DNA from: Lunularia cruciata
Taxonomy: Eukaryota > Streptophyta > Marchantiopsida > Lunulariales > Lunulariaceae
Direction: 5' to 3'
Assembly (NCBI GenBank): GCA_948567375.1
Contig: OX419759.1
Coordinates: forward strand, 20,862,744 to 20,926,743
Length of the DNA stretch: 64,000 nt
The notes beneath the pieces were generated by a model, which was not told the DNA's origin, did not search any database, and saw only the letters and a list, made by a program, of their open reading frames with translations. Made by a program: the position numbers and the translations under genes. Shown here piece by piece: positions 1-10,298 of the stretch (positions are counted from its first letter, which is position 1; each line of letters starts with the position of its first letter).

Positions 1-202
1 AGTTTTTCCTCCTCTGACACAAAGTAAGCTTCTTCAAGTTTGATCCAATCCAAGTCCTTTTTCTGCCAACACAAAGTCAACTTCTTTTGGTCGAATCAAA
101 ATACAAACTTCTCATTGTTTATTCTCCATTTGTGTTCAATTCTGTTTCAATTATGCATTTCTTCATTAAAACTCCTCCAAAATGAAAAATGTGGATACAA
201 CA
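1..202 (-). mobile_element. Family X element, truncated by window edge (X-A)
   Basis: This stretch matches 12030-12231, the terminal part of X-B, over about 200 bases, and ends in the same way (a GTGG-TAC-ACA type terminus, here at 191-202). It is the 5' end, in the sense of the element, of a minus-strand X copy whose remainder lies outside the window. The target duplication cannot be checked because the other end is missing; the five bases after the terminus are ATGTT. The short open frames here have no recognisable protein. Confidence 0.7.
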
Positions 203-2394
203 ATGTTGTACTTTGCCTTTATCTCTTTGGGAACACAATGGGTGCCTAGCTATGGAGGTTATAGATCAGAGTTCATGTGTAGATGTATCACTACTAGTCT
301 AAGCACATGTTTTGCCCAATCATTGGAACCTTTTGCTATTTTTTCTAGTATTCCTTCTATCGAGTAGAGGAGAATGAGCAACCTGACTTGTCATCATACC
401 ATGCACTCCTAGTCTGTTGGTCATCACTTCAAGCATTACCAAGGAGAAAAACACAACACATCTAGAAGGAAGGAACCTAAACGCAATGCACACACACCAA
501 TCCAAGCCAATTGGGCATACAAACAAGCATGCAAGCACAAAGAGGATCCGATCACAAGAAGTTAACAACAACTCTCCATACCTTTTGCCAAAAATGAGTT
601 CCAAAGCTTTCTTGCTCTATCCTCAAGCTAATTTCAATTTGTACTCCAAGCGCCTTCCAATATGTACTTTGGATTTCAACCAGTTCCTAATCCAAGTGGG
701 GAATTTTGTGCCTTTTGTATGGGGAAAATTCTATGCAACTCATATGGACATAAATTTTTTCTATGTCACCTTTATTTGAGTGTTTTAGAATTTTATGAAA
801 AGCTTGTGAGATACGCTTTCCAATGATATAAAACTAACCATAATCTTACCACTATAACTCCCTTGACAATGTCTCAAACTTTGTCAACCTTTTGCAAGTT
901 TTCGCCCTAATTTGAAATCCCTAATTGAGTGTTTGCTCCTGGATCTTGGCAAGTGCCAATATATTTCTAGATTAGAAATATATATAGTCCTCAAAGACAC
1001 TCTAGTGGCCTAAAATCTTCAATAGTCACAAAAATGGAAGAGTTGGCATGTAGTAGTGAAATGAAGATAGAAATATTCCTATTGAGCTTAGGATAGTATT
1101 TGTAGTGGAACTTATACACTTAGTTCTCACTCTTTTTAAGCCAACCAAATCATTCACAATAGCTGTTTTTGCTCTTGTCTAAACCCTTAGGAAGTTTGAT
1201 GGCTCAATCTAATCCCAAACCCTAGATATGGATCAATTCTTGAGTTGGGCTACTTGTGAGCTCAAGTATGCTTGATCCAAGACATTGAATTCTCTATTTA
1301 AGAAATTTACAAAAACCTTTTCACAAAGGTGCAAAACCTCACCACCAACAATGTTGGAAATTTTCATAGCTTGATTAGAAACACAACATGAGAAGCAACC
1401 AAAACCAAATTTGATCGTAATCTTCTCCTCAACAACTTGATTTCCAGTGCTCCAACTTCAATTGATCAGATCTAATTTGAGATTGACTTAAAAGTAGAAT
1501 TTATTGAGCTTATTAAAATAGGTAATTTTTCAACTTACTAATATTATTGACAAATTATGAAAAGATATGATACACCCTCAAAATTCTCTAGTTTGCGCAT
1601 TTGAGTGAGGATTTGACTCCCACTATTTCAATGGACACTAATCCACTCAAAATCTGTTCAATTCCCTTGGGTTTTCTCCCTCAATTTTAACCTATTAGCA
1701 CTTCTCTCCAACCATGTTCTCCTCTCCTTGAATGACCTCCTCTAACTACTTAAATCCTTGAAGAAGTCAAGGCTTCTCCTATTGGGACCCAAACTCATTT
1801 AGCCTCTTCATTTTTGACAAATGGATTCCACAACTCCACCTTGAAGCTCATGAGAAAAATTAAGACATTCTTCATCTATAAGAGCACATAGATTTTCAAA
1901 TTCTAGACTTGCTCATAAGTAAGCACTAGAAGGACAATAAGATCTAGGTTTTCCATAATCGACTCCATGAATGCCACCTCAAAATGTACCACCATCCAAT
2001 CTCGTAAGCCGTCATAGTGTAGAATCTGAAGTTTGATGAGAATAGGATTTGGGAGGGGCAGATTAGGAGCATGGGACATCTCTTGCTCAAATGCTTTCCT
2101 CGACACTCTAATATTCATGTTTAGCTACAACATTCACTTCCAATAGTCTTCCTCTCGCTTGAGATACCTCAAACTAAAATACACTCCTCTCTCTCAACTC
2201 TCCACCACCTACATACACAAGAGCTCTCATAGAGGACAAGACCATAATCAATGTGGCCCATTGTATACATGTACATATATTGCTCACATGGCAATAGCTC
2301 AACCATAGGATCCATCATATAAACCTACTCCATCTTTATGGAGATAAACCACACTAGTTTACTTTTCCATGGGCTATGCAAACCACAACAAACA
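203..2394. other. No supported gene; decayed intergenic or TE-derived DNA
   Basis: About 2.2 kb of AT-rich sequence with stops in all frames. Frames of 70-120 codons at 320-604, 417-779 and 1903-2118 match no family I recognise and show no intron or exon structure I can support. The last few hundred bases may already belong to the copia remnant that becomes readable at about 2395. Confidence 0.5.
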
Positions 2395-3575
2395 ATAGAG
2401 TATGTATTCACACTTGGTGGTGGGGGCATTAGATGGAGATCTACCTTGCAAAAGTGCATTGCATAGTTTAGTATAGAGGTGGAGTATGTGGGAGTAGCAA
2501 AAAATAGGAAAGGAGGTGATTTGGTTGGATAGACTTATTGCTGAGATGGGGCTATTGCATGGTAATGTAATGCTTCATTGTGATAGTCAAAGTGTTGTAC
2601 TATACCATCCATTTGTGCATGTGTGTGGTATTATGATATTTAGCTTGGTATTACAAATACTTGAGAGATATTATTTATATAGAGATAAAGGATGGCTCTA
2701 CATTAGTCATGATTAGCTAAAGTTAGTTATAGTTAAGATAGAAAGGACCTTACTTTAGAGGAAGTGGAAAAGATGAGCACCACTATTTTGGATTCTAGTG
2801 TATTGACTTGGTATTATTACTAGGTGTTTGGCTTTGAGGAAAGAGTTGAGAACTTTTGGACCCACAAGCCTTTTTGTTTTGGATTCTTCTATAGTCCAAG
2901 GATAGCCCATGTGAAGGAATCCTTGACTTAGTGGTTGGGTGAAGATAAGATCACATGCTTAGTGGAATATTCCCATGAGTATGGATATTCCTTTAGCTTT
3001 TTGACTTTATTTGACTTTTAGCCTAGTAACTTGAGTTACTCCAATAATTAGTAACTTTAGTGCATAACTATTTCATAGGAATATAAACAAGGGGTGAGGA
3101 GGTACTCATCATCCTTTCATTTGCAACTGCTTCTCTCTCATTGAGTTCTCTAGTCAGCAATGTCTTGAGTCTTGAGTGTTAGCCTTGGAGGAGTATGATG
3201 TAGTTGGGGTTCCTTGCCTTCTTAATCCCTGGTGTGCTATCATAATAGCCATCAGAGGTTCATCCTGAGTGAGAGGCAGGCCGGCTCACAATACACCTAG
3301 CTGAAAATCAGGCAATGGACAGTAGGGTTAAGCACATAGACATCAGATTCCACTTTCTTAAGCAAGTTGTGTCTGAGAAAATGTTTGAGCTAGTCAAGAT
3401 TGATGGTAAGCTTGACCCTACTGATGCCTTTACCAAAGTCATACCTTTAAAAACTTTCTCTAGGCATCATGTTACCTTGCAGGTTGTGCAAGTGGAGCAT
3501 GAGCAGGGTGACCTAACATTGGAGGTGACCTTGGCTTTTTTGGTTACTCTATCCCTCTATGAGGTACAGTTATAA
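2395..3575 (+). pseudogene. Ty1/copia RNase H remnant, split in two
   Basis: Two blocks together read as the C-terminal RNase H region of a Ty1/copia polyprotein. The first (about 2395-2610) contains STLQKCIA, then EVIWLDRLIAEMGL and HCDSQSVVL, the usual copia order. The second (about 3297-3540) resumes with LAENQ, SRVKHIDIRFHFL, DPTDAFTKV and a TLQVV end. In intact copia elements these parts are contiguous, so the roughly 0.7 kb between them is an insertion. Internal stops and a frameshift near the junction show it is dead. The missing integrase and reverse transcriptase would lie upstream in DNA now too decayed to read. The family call rests on several ordered motifs and is good; the exact borders are approximate. 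Confidence 0.8.
2911..3288 (+). repeat. Possible solo LTR inside the copia remnant
   Basis: This segment interrupts the copia RNase H, starts TGTGAAGG and ends CTCACA. It holds a TATA-like AATATAAAC near 3081 followed by a TC-rich leader, the layout of a plant LTR. I could not find a clean target duplication, and about 300 bases between the first copia block and position 2911 are unexplained. Confidence 0.35.
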
Positions 3576-4069
3576 GTTCTAGTTTATCCTAGTTTAAAGG
3601 ATGGGTCAAGCAATAAGCCGTCTATCTAGAACTTCCTATGGAGTGATCAATTGATCAGCAATGTTACTTACCCCAAGATAAGAGTCAAAGAGGAGTTTAT
3701 TAAGGTTTACTCTGATGCCTGAGGGTTACATTGTAAGTTAGTTAGCCTAACCTTAGTTAGGAGTAACTCAGGGTAGGCACAACACCCACCCAGTATATGC
3801 CTTGGGGGCATATTAGGTGAGGTTTCACATTTGTTATTTCATGGTTGGAGTGGACTTGGAGAGTGTGGGAGCTTTTGCTTTGTATGCTTGGATATGACTG
3901 TGAGCCTTGAGAGTTAGTTAAGACTATTGGAGCATTCTTGTGGATGTAGCCTCACATAGAGATGAACCATGTACTTCTGTGTAATGTGGGATTCCGCTAG
4001 TTGTATACATTGTGTGTGCATGTTGTTGTGACTCTCATCAATTTCTCAACACATACAAGCTAAACTAAC
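3576..4069 (+). other. Downstream of copia; candidate polypurine tract and 3' LTR
   Basis: Non-coding DNA following the copia RNase H. A purine-rich CTTGGGGGCAT at about 3801-3811 is placed where a polypurine tract would be, and the DNA after it could be the decayed 3' LTR. I found no matching 5' LTR in the window, so this is a position-based guess. Confidence 0.3.
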
Positions 4070-4435
4070 CATTAACTTGGTATGAAGTTATCCAATGAAA
4101 GTACCTAAAAGCCTCTCACCAAGAAGCTTTCTAGATGCTTCTAGAACATTCTTAGAATTCCTAGTTATATATAGCTTATTTGACTTACTCAATAGTCTTT
4201 GCTAACTCATTTGCTAACTCCATATTATTATAGTTAAGCAAGAAGGAGAGCTTGTACCAATTTTTTTGACAAGAAGACTTTTGGCCAAATAAACCTTTGA
4301 CAAGAAGACTTTGGCTTGAAAGGCCTTTGGTGTGGTTAACCTTTGGCATTGGAAGACCCTTGACCTAGAAACCATTTGATGTAGGGCTACAAAGTCCTAG
4401 GCTAAATCATTTGCTGACTCCATATTATTACAACA
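4070..4435 (-). repeat. Fragments of gypsy-1 family LTR, minus orientation
   Basis: Positions 4090-4233 resemble the first part of the gypsy-1/gypsy-2 LTR on the minus strand (AGAAGCTT, TCTAGATGCTTCTAGAA and CTAACTCCATATT in the same order as 19010-19126). A second short copy of the terminus, CTCCATATTATTACA, lies near 4418-4432. Between them are imperfect repeats of GACAAGAAGACTTTGG (4268-4320). These are scars of earlier insertions of the same family. Confidence 0.6.
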
Positions 4436-4654
4436 ATTGTAGAGGAAGCTTTAGAGAAAGATATTCTTATTTTTGTGATAAGGATCAAACTTGTTGCACA
4501 AGGAGACCATGATGAGAATCAAAAGCCAATGGTTCATAAGATAGTTTAGAATTTTACAAACATGTTTCCAAATGATCTTCCAAAGAGGTTACCCTTTGAT
4601 CGAGGTATGCCTTTCAAGATTGAACTATTGCCAAGTAGTACTCTAGGGAGTAGA
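4436..4654 (+). pseudogene. gypsy-0 pol, first piece (linker to start of RT)
   Basis: This piece aligns with gypsy-1 positions about 6880-7105: the protease-RT linker, then FDRGMPFKIELLPSST, where the reverse transcriptase begins. It stops in the middle of the conserved stretch that reads VSRPIYRLSP in gypsy-1, and the reading resumes at 12720 with PIY. Everything between is later insertions. The last five bases, GTAGA (4650-4654), are the left target duplication of gypsy-1; the right copy is ATAGA at 10294-10298, one base different. Confidence 0.85.
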
Positions 4655-4807
4655 TGTAACAATATGGAGTTTAGCAATGAAGTTAGTAGGGCTAACAAAG
4701 TAGCAAATAAGACAAATTAGCCTAGAATATTTTGGAAGTATCTAGAATCTTCTTGGGAAGCTTCCTGGCTAGCTTAGCTTGCACCTCAAGTAAGTAGTTT
4801 CTAGAAG

Positions 4808-4825
4808 GAAACTTCTAGAAGCTTC
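4808..4825 (+). promoter_or_regulatory. Perfect four-unit heat-shock element in LTR U3
   Basis: GAAACTTCTAGAAGCTTC reads GAA-nn-TTC-nn-GAA-nn-TTC without a mismatch, the array recognised by trimeric heat-shock factors. It lies about 145 bases upstream of the TATA box at 4968. Known parallel: the Arabidopsis copia element ONSEN is heat-activated through HSEs in its LTR. That gypsy-1 is or was heat-responsive is inference. Confidence 0.7.
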
Positions 4826-4926
4826 CAAATAGCTTAGCTTGCATACCAAGTAGGCAACTTCTAGAAGGAAGCTTCTTGAGAAGCTTCTTGGTTAACTTGG
4901 CTTGCAATCTAAGAAAGCGGCTCAAA

Positions 4927-4946
4927 GAAGCTTCTTGAGAAGCTTC
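4927..4946 (+). promoter_or_regulatory. Pair of GAAnnTTC sites just upstream of TATA
   Basis: GAAGCTTC occurs at 4927-4934 and 4939-4946, that is, two GAA-GC-TTC dimers of the heat-shock element type about 20-40 bases before the TATA box. Together with the array at 4808 and a further copy around 4876 they form a cluster. Confidence 0.55.
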
Positions 4947-4967
4947 TCAAGGGCCTTGTATGCTACC

Positions 4968-4975
4968 TATAAATA
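4968..4975 (+). promoter_or_regulatory. TATA box of gypsy-1 5' LTR
   Basis: TATAAATA in the sequence CTACC-TATAAATA-TCAAAG. The 3' LTR has the corresponding CTACC-TGTAAATA (one base changed) near 10180. Position within the LTR fits a U3/R border about 30 bases downstream. Confidence 0.75.
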
Positions 4976-5080
4976 TCAAAGCCAAAGCTCATGCTAGTCA
5001 TTTGGAGTTTTCCCTCATTCAAGCATCCCAATGTGAGCTTCCATTGTCCTATATCTCTCTTTGGTTTTGGTCTTTTACAT

Positions 5081-5093
5081 TGGTATCAGAGTA
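5081..5093 (+). other. Primer-binding site (initiator Met tRNA)
   Basis: TGGTATCAGAGTA, one base after the LTR end, matches the plant initiator methionine tRNA primer site (TGGTATCAGAGC) over its first 11 bases. The minus-strand relative gypsy-2 has the same site at 27523-27535 with one further change. Confidence 0.85.
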
Positions 5094-5096
5094 GGA

Positions 5097-6300
5097 ATGG
5101 GACGGATGGAAATTATGGACCACCAAATTTACTTCCGCTAAACCATTAGGATTTTCAAGTCCAAATATTATCACTTTTCACCCAAGCATCGTTTCACCCA
5201 ATTCATCACCTTGCATTTTAGGCAGGATTTTTTGCATATGATCACCTTGTCTAAGGAATCCTAGATACTTCCGGTTGTAACTTATAGAGAATGGTGGACG
5301 TGTTGCATCTATGTATCAATCAATTAGATAAATTGGGAGTAGTGGGATAGACTTGTAGCTATGGCGGCAATACCAGACGTTATCCTTGCAATGCAACAAT
5401 AGATCGAGCACCTTACACAATTGTTGGATGAATGAGACCAACAACGACAAGAACATATAGAGAGAATGCATGTTCAAGATGGAGAAGATTGCATTTGATT
5501 TCCAAAACCCAAGATGTTTGAAGGCAAGAATCTTCCGAGCATAGTGGAGAATTTTGTGTTTAACTATGAACATTACTTTGAAGCCACCAATCTTCAAGAT
5601 GAATAGAAATAGATTCTCTTGGCTTCTAGCCAATTGGATGGTGTGGCAAAACTTTGGTGGTGATTCCAAGTGGAGCAAGCTAAACAACAAATTGTTGCAC
5701 CAATTTTGACATGGGCAAAATTCAAGGATGCAATACTTGGTCAATTTCAAACTATAAATGCCACCTAAGCCGCATGAGATAAGTTGACGGAGTTGAAGTA
5801 GATTGGCTTAGTAAAGAGCTACATCACACAATTTTAGAACATCATCATGCAAATTCCAGATATACAAGAAGGTGAAGTTTTGGATCAATTTGTGTGGGAT
5901 TGAAGTCACGAACCAAATTGGAGGTGACCATGCAAGAACCAGAAAACTTAGAAGAAGCCATGCAATTAGCTAAGCACTCTGATTCCTTGGTTGTGACAAC
6001 TTGGTCTCGATCTCGACCTACACAAAGCTTACTAGTACACTACGCACTAGTGTAAGAACCAACACCAATAGAGATTGATGTTATCCAATGAAGACCACTT
6101 GGTACAATGTATAGAGAAAGATTGTGAAAAATGGAGGTTGTTTTTATTATTGCCAAGTTGGACATCGTATTGCTGAATGTCCACTTAGGAATAGGTGACC
6201 TAGACAAGTTGCCTAGATGAAGTTTGTGGAATAGAATGATCAAGGAAATGAGGAATCCCAATAGGAGATTTCAAGCTGCCTATTGGGAGCTTGATTTTTT
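5097..6300 (+). pseudogene. gypsy-1 gag (retroviral-type capsid and zinc knuckle), broken
   Basis: With stops skipped the frame reads as a plant gypsy Gag. Recognisable parts are KMFEGKNLPSIVENFVF and YEHYFEA, then LLASSQLDGVAKLWW, TWAKFKDAILGQFQ (the typical Gag block) and near 6130-6180 a zinc knuckle, GGCFYYCQVGHRIAECPL. In gypsy-2 the same knuckle is the canonical CX2CX4HX4C (CFYCCQIGHHIVEC); here an extra tyrosine makes the first spacing three residues. Numerous TAG/TGA codons, many looking like C-to-T decay, make it non-functional. Gag would form the particle that packages the element's RNA. Confidence 0.8.
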
Positions 6301-6339
6301 CTAATGGGATTGAAGGCTTGACCTATGCAAGTTTGCTTC

Positions 6340-9300
6340 ACTTGCAAGGTATGATATCTAATTGGGGTTGTAGGATTTTGGTTGATTCTGGAAGTTCAAA
6401 GAATTGCATGTCTATGTAAGTAGCAAAGGAATTGGGTATGCCTATCAAGCCAATGATTGGAAGTAAATTGATGATGGTGGATGGTAGAAAAGGTTTTGCA
6501 TTCTGTACCTCACATCTTGTTACTATTAAGAGTGGGAAAGAGTATTTGGAGTGTATGAGGTTTGTTATGACACCTCTACACTATGATGTCATCTAGGACT
6601 ACCTTGGCGTGAACATCATAAGGTTTAATTTGATTGGACCCGACGAAAAATTCAAGTACAACACCAAGGTAGGAATTTCTTATTAGGTTGTTTGGCACCT
6701 CTGAGTAAGACACCTAAGAATAGTCAGTCCCAAGATAGGAAGTTTGTTGAGAAAGTAGCTATAGAGCATGCCTTGAAGAGAGAGGAGCCCCAAGATGGGA
6801 AGTTTGCTAGGAAGGCAACCATGGAGCAAGCTTTGAAGATAAATGAGTCCCTAAATGGGAAGTTTGTTAGTGAAGCAGCCATAGAACAAGCTTTGGAGGA
6901 AGATAAGTCTGTTTTTGCGATGTGGATCAAGCCGATTGCACAAGAACAATCTGAGGAGAGTCAATAGCCTCATCAAGCAATGGTTGATCAGATACTTCAA
7001 GAGTTTGCGGATGTGTTTCTGGATGATCTGCCAAAGGGATTACCTTCCAATCGTGGTATGCCCTTCAAGATTGAGTTATTGCTAGGGAGTACTCCAGTGA
7101 GTAGACCAATCTATCGGCTCTCACCAAAGGAGTTGGAGGAGTTGCAAACAACACTTACGGAGTTTTTAGAGAAGGACTTCATACAATATAGTACATCTCC
7201 TTGGGAGCACCGGTACTATTTGTTCCAAAGAAGTATGGAGGACTTTGTTTTTGTATTGATTATTGTGTGCTCAATAAGCAAAAATAGTGAAGAATGCATA
7301 TCTCTTGCCTTGGATTGATGACTTGCTTGATCAATTGAGTGAAGCACAATACTTCTCCATGTTGGATCTTTGTAGCAACTATTGGCAAATCCCCATTGAT
7401 AGGGAGGATGTGCAAAAGACGGCCTTTCGCACAAGGTATGGGCATTTTGAGTGTAGAGTTCTACCTTTTGGGCTCACTAATGCTCCAATAGTCTTCATGG
7501 ACCGATGCATTGGGTGTTGGATGGACTATTGGATTGGTACATGGTGGTGTTCTTGGATGATATCTTAATCTATAGCAAGACAAAGGCAAAACACGTGAAT
7601 AATGTGCGAGAAGTCCTAAGACGACTACGACAATGGAAATTTTATTGCAAGAAGTCAAAGTGTGCCTTTTGGCAAAAGGAAGTTACCTTCTTGGGGCACA
7701 AGATCTCATTGCAGGGGATCAAGATGGAAGAAGAGAAAATCAAGGCCATTATTGATTGGCCTACTCCAAAGGATGCTATAGAAGTATAAGCATTTAATGG
7801 GTTGGCTAGTTTTTACCGACGGTTCATCCATTATTATACTCATGTGGCTACACCATTGACTGACCTCTTGGGGAAGGACTTGAGCTTCCAGTGGACCACC
7901 AAGCACAAATAAGCATTCCAGAAGTTGAAACATATGGTGTCTTCAGGGCCCATTCTTCAACCATATGGTCCTCAGTTACCATATGTGGTTGATTTTGATG
8001 CTTCTAACTTTGCAATTGGAGCCGTGTTGCAACAAGAATTCTTGGATGGACTACATCCCATTTCCTTTGTGTCTTGCTGACTCAATATGGCTGAAAGAAA
8101 CTATTCTGCTTGAGAGTGAGAACAACTTGCAATGGTATATGCCACCAAGGTATGGAGGCATTACCTCTTGGGAAAACAAGTGATCATACAAACTGATCAA
8201 AAACCATTGTTGTAGACCTTACACTTGGAACACATGAAGAGTCGACATCATCAATGGGAGGAACAACTCCAATTTTTTGACATCAAACTTGAGTACAAAC
8301 CAGGTTGGTTCCACATCATTCCTGATGCTTTCTCATGACAACCTGATTTGAAATCTCTTCCTCTCATCACAACGGCAATTACGATGGTGTCAATTGACTC
8401 CAAGGTCCAAAATGAGTTTCAGTCAGCTCTACAACAAGATCCCTTCTTCCAAATCATACATGGTTGCCTTATAGCCTATGACAAGGAGTACAACACCTTC
8501 TCCATCAAGGAGGGCCTTCTATTCCATGAGGACTGGATCTATGTTCCAGCAAAAGGTGATATTTGACTTGTGTGCCTTCAAGAAGCCCATGATTTACCCA
8601 TAGTTGGTCACATGGGTGTGGAAAAGACCTTGGTTGCCCTCCAACACCAATGGTGGTGGCCCAACATGATGCAAGATGTTCAAGAATTTGTTCAATCGTG
8701 TGAGAGCTGCCAACGCAACGAGGCCAACAACCAGAAGCTGAGTGGACTCCTTCAACCACTTGCCATTCCATCCGCTTGATAGGAGCAAGTGAGCTTGGAT
8801 CTCATCACATCCTTGCCCAAGACAAAGCAAGGACACACACCAATCATGGTGTTTGTGGATAAGCTTAGTAAGCAAATCCACTTGGCACCAACCTGTGATA
8901 CCGTGGATGCTCCAACCTCAACGCAAATCTATTTCAACAATGTCTTCAAGCATCATGGGATGCCACGAGTATTCATCTTTGACTGAGTTTAGGGTCGGCA
9001 TTGATCCTTGATTTACCAAGAAGTTTTGGCAAGCACTCTTCTAGATACTCAGCACCAAGCTTACTTTGTCCACGGCCTATCATCCTCAAACTGATGGACA
9101 AACCAAACGTGAAAATTGTACATTGGAAGATATGATATGTGCCTTCATCAATGTCCACTGTACCAATTAGGATAAATGTCTTGCAATTGCAAAATTTGCC
9201 TACAACAATTCCAAAAAAGCAAGCATCGGATTTTCTCTTTTCTTTCTCAATTTTGGCCAAGATCCACTTGTTCCTGATTCTCTTCTTGCTTCCCTTCCAT

Positions 9301-9890
9301 CTTAGGTTCCTCATACTTCAACACTCTTGACCACTATATCCCAATCTCTCCAACAAGCCAAATCTCACCTCCTTGTTGCTCAGAATCGTCAAAAACAATA
9401 TGCAAACCACCATCGTTGTGATCTCACCTTTGAAGTCGGTGATAAAGTCATGTTATCCTCTAGTAACCTCCCTTTCCTTCTTGATACCCAAGTTCAAAAA
9501 CTTGCTTCTAATTGGATAGGACCCTTTGATGTCACCCAAATTGTCTCTCTTGTTTCTTATTGACTTGCCTTGCCTTGTCATATGCGTATTCATCCTGTCT
9601 TTCATGTTTCCAAGTTGAAACCCTTTGTTCCTAACCCCTCTTCCTTTCCCTCTTGAGTCCAACCTCCCCCTCCTCCTGTCCCTATCAATGATCATGAGGA
9701 GTACAAAGTTGATCATATCTTTGCACGTCACCATATTCAATGAGGCCATTGACAACATACGGAGTACAAGGTCCTTTGGAAAGGGTAACCCCTTCATGAT
9801 GCCACATGGGAACCTCTTTCTCACCTCCAAAATGCACAGACGGCCATCTAGGAGTTTGAAGCTTCATTGGCGACAAGGACGTCACCAACT
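6340..9890 (+). pseudogene. gypsy-1 pol: protease-RT-RNase H-integrase-chromodomain, broken
   Basis: Domains in order: aspartic protease with ILVDSGSSKNCM (about 6370-6415); a linker of three 20-residue repeats (6728-6907); reverse transcriptase from GMPFKIELLLGSTPVSRP (about 7055) through [26 protein letters not shown] and the catalytic [10 protein letters not shown] (about 7545) to FLGHKIS; RNase H starting VVDFDASNFAIGAVLQQ (about 7985); integrase with zinc-binding H and C residues (GHMGVEKT, CESCQRNE), the core beginning SLDLITSLPKT (about 8790) and GMPRVFIFD; and a C-terminal chromodomain (about 9700-9850: EYKVDHIFARHHI, EYKVLWKG, ATWEPL). Frameshifts near 7210-7290, 7500 and 7790 and stops such as those near 8565, 8780 and 8985 break it. 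The chromodomain is expected to steer integration to particular chromatin. Confidence 0.92.
6728..6907 (+). repeat. Three 60-bp in-frame repeats in the pol linker
   Basis: Between protease and RT the open frame 6692-6967 carries three 20-residue units of the form x-Q-D-x-K-F, then a basic pair, A-x-E-x-A-L-K (units 6728-6787, 6788-6847, 6848-6907). They are imperfect but in register, predicted helical and charged. The linker is not a known domain. Confidence 0.75.
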
Positions 9891-9894
9891 AGCA

Positions 9895-9905
9895 GTGGGG
9901 GAATA
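9895..9905 (+). other. Polypurine tract of gypsy-1
   Basis: GTGGGGGAATA lies immediately before the TG of the 3' LTR, the correct position for the plus-strand primer. Confidence 0.7.
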
Positions 9906-10293
9906 TGTAACAATATAGAGTTTAGCGATGAAGTTAGTAGGGCTAATAAAGTAGCAAATAAGACAAATTAGCTTAGAATATTCTAGAAGTATCTAGGAAG
10001 CTTCTTGGGAAGCTTCTCTGCTAGTGAGCTTTCATTTCAAGTAAGTAGCTTCTAGAAGGAAGCTTCTAGAAGCTTCCAACTAGCTTAGCTTGCACGCCAA
10101 GTAGGCAGCTTCTAGAAGGAAGCTTCTTGAGAAGCTTCTTGGTTAACTTGACTTGCAGTCTCAAAGGCCTTGTATGCTACCTGTAAATACCAAAGCCGAA
10201 GCTCATGCTAGGCATTCAGAGTTTTCCCTCATTCTAACATCCCAATGTGAGCTTCTATTCTCCTATTTTGCTCCTTGGTCTTGGTCTTTTACA
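9906..10293 (+). repeat. gypsy-1 3' LTR
   Basis: 388 bases, TGTAACAATATAGAG to CTTTTACA, colinear with the 5' LTR but shortened by a deletion next to the inner palindromes. It carries another perfect four-unit heat-shock element, GAAGCTTCTAGAAGCTTC, at 10059-10076. It is followed directly by the duplicated target ATAGA. Confidence 0.93.
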
Positions 10294-10298
10294 ATAGA

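Larger units (their letters stand above)
4655..5079 (+). repeat. gypsy-1 5' LTR
   Basis: 425 bases, TG...CA ended, matching 9906-10293 along its length apart from indels. The middle is packed with overlapping palindromes of the AGAAGCTTCT and TTCTAGAA type. A TATA box at 4968-4975 and the TC-rich DNA after it mark U3/R. The primer-binding site follows one base after the LTR. Confidence 0.93.
4655..10293 (+). mobile_element. gypsy-1: complete but dead Ty3/gypsy chromovirus
   Basis: A 5.6-kb LTR retrotransposon with both LTRs (4655-5079 and 9906-10293), each TGTAAC...TTTTACA, a primer-binding site at 5081, gag with a zinc knuckle, protease, reverse transcriptase, RNase H, integrase, a C-terminal chromodomain and a polypurine tract just before the 3' LTR. 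The chromodomain and domain order place it among chromoviruses. Flanking GTAGA/ATAGA is a 5-bp target duplication with one mismatch. It landed inside the RT of a related older element, gypsy-0. Many stops and frameshifts are scattered through gag and pol, so it cannot encode its own proteins now. Gypsy-2, on the minus strand at 18632-27947, belongs to the same family. Confidence 0.95.

Noticed and set aside
5081-5093. Possible tRNA fragment at the primer-binding site
   Set aside because: Only the 3'-terminal complement is present, as expected for a retrotransposon primer site; no tRNA cloverleaf found in the window.
5316-5750. 144-codon minus-strand open frame
   Set aside because: It is antisense to the gypsy-1 gag remnant, whose plus-strand reading has recognisable Gag motifs.
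8594-8881. Minus-strand frames opposite the integrase
   Set aside because: Shadows of the plus-strand integrase with its zinc-binding residues.
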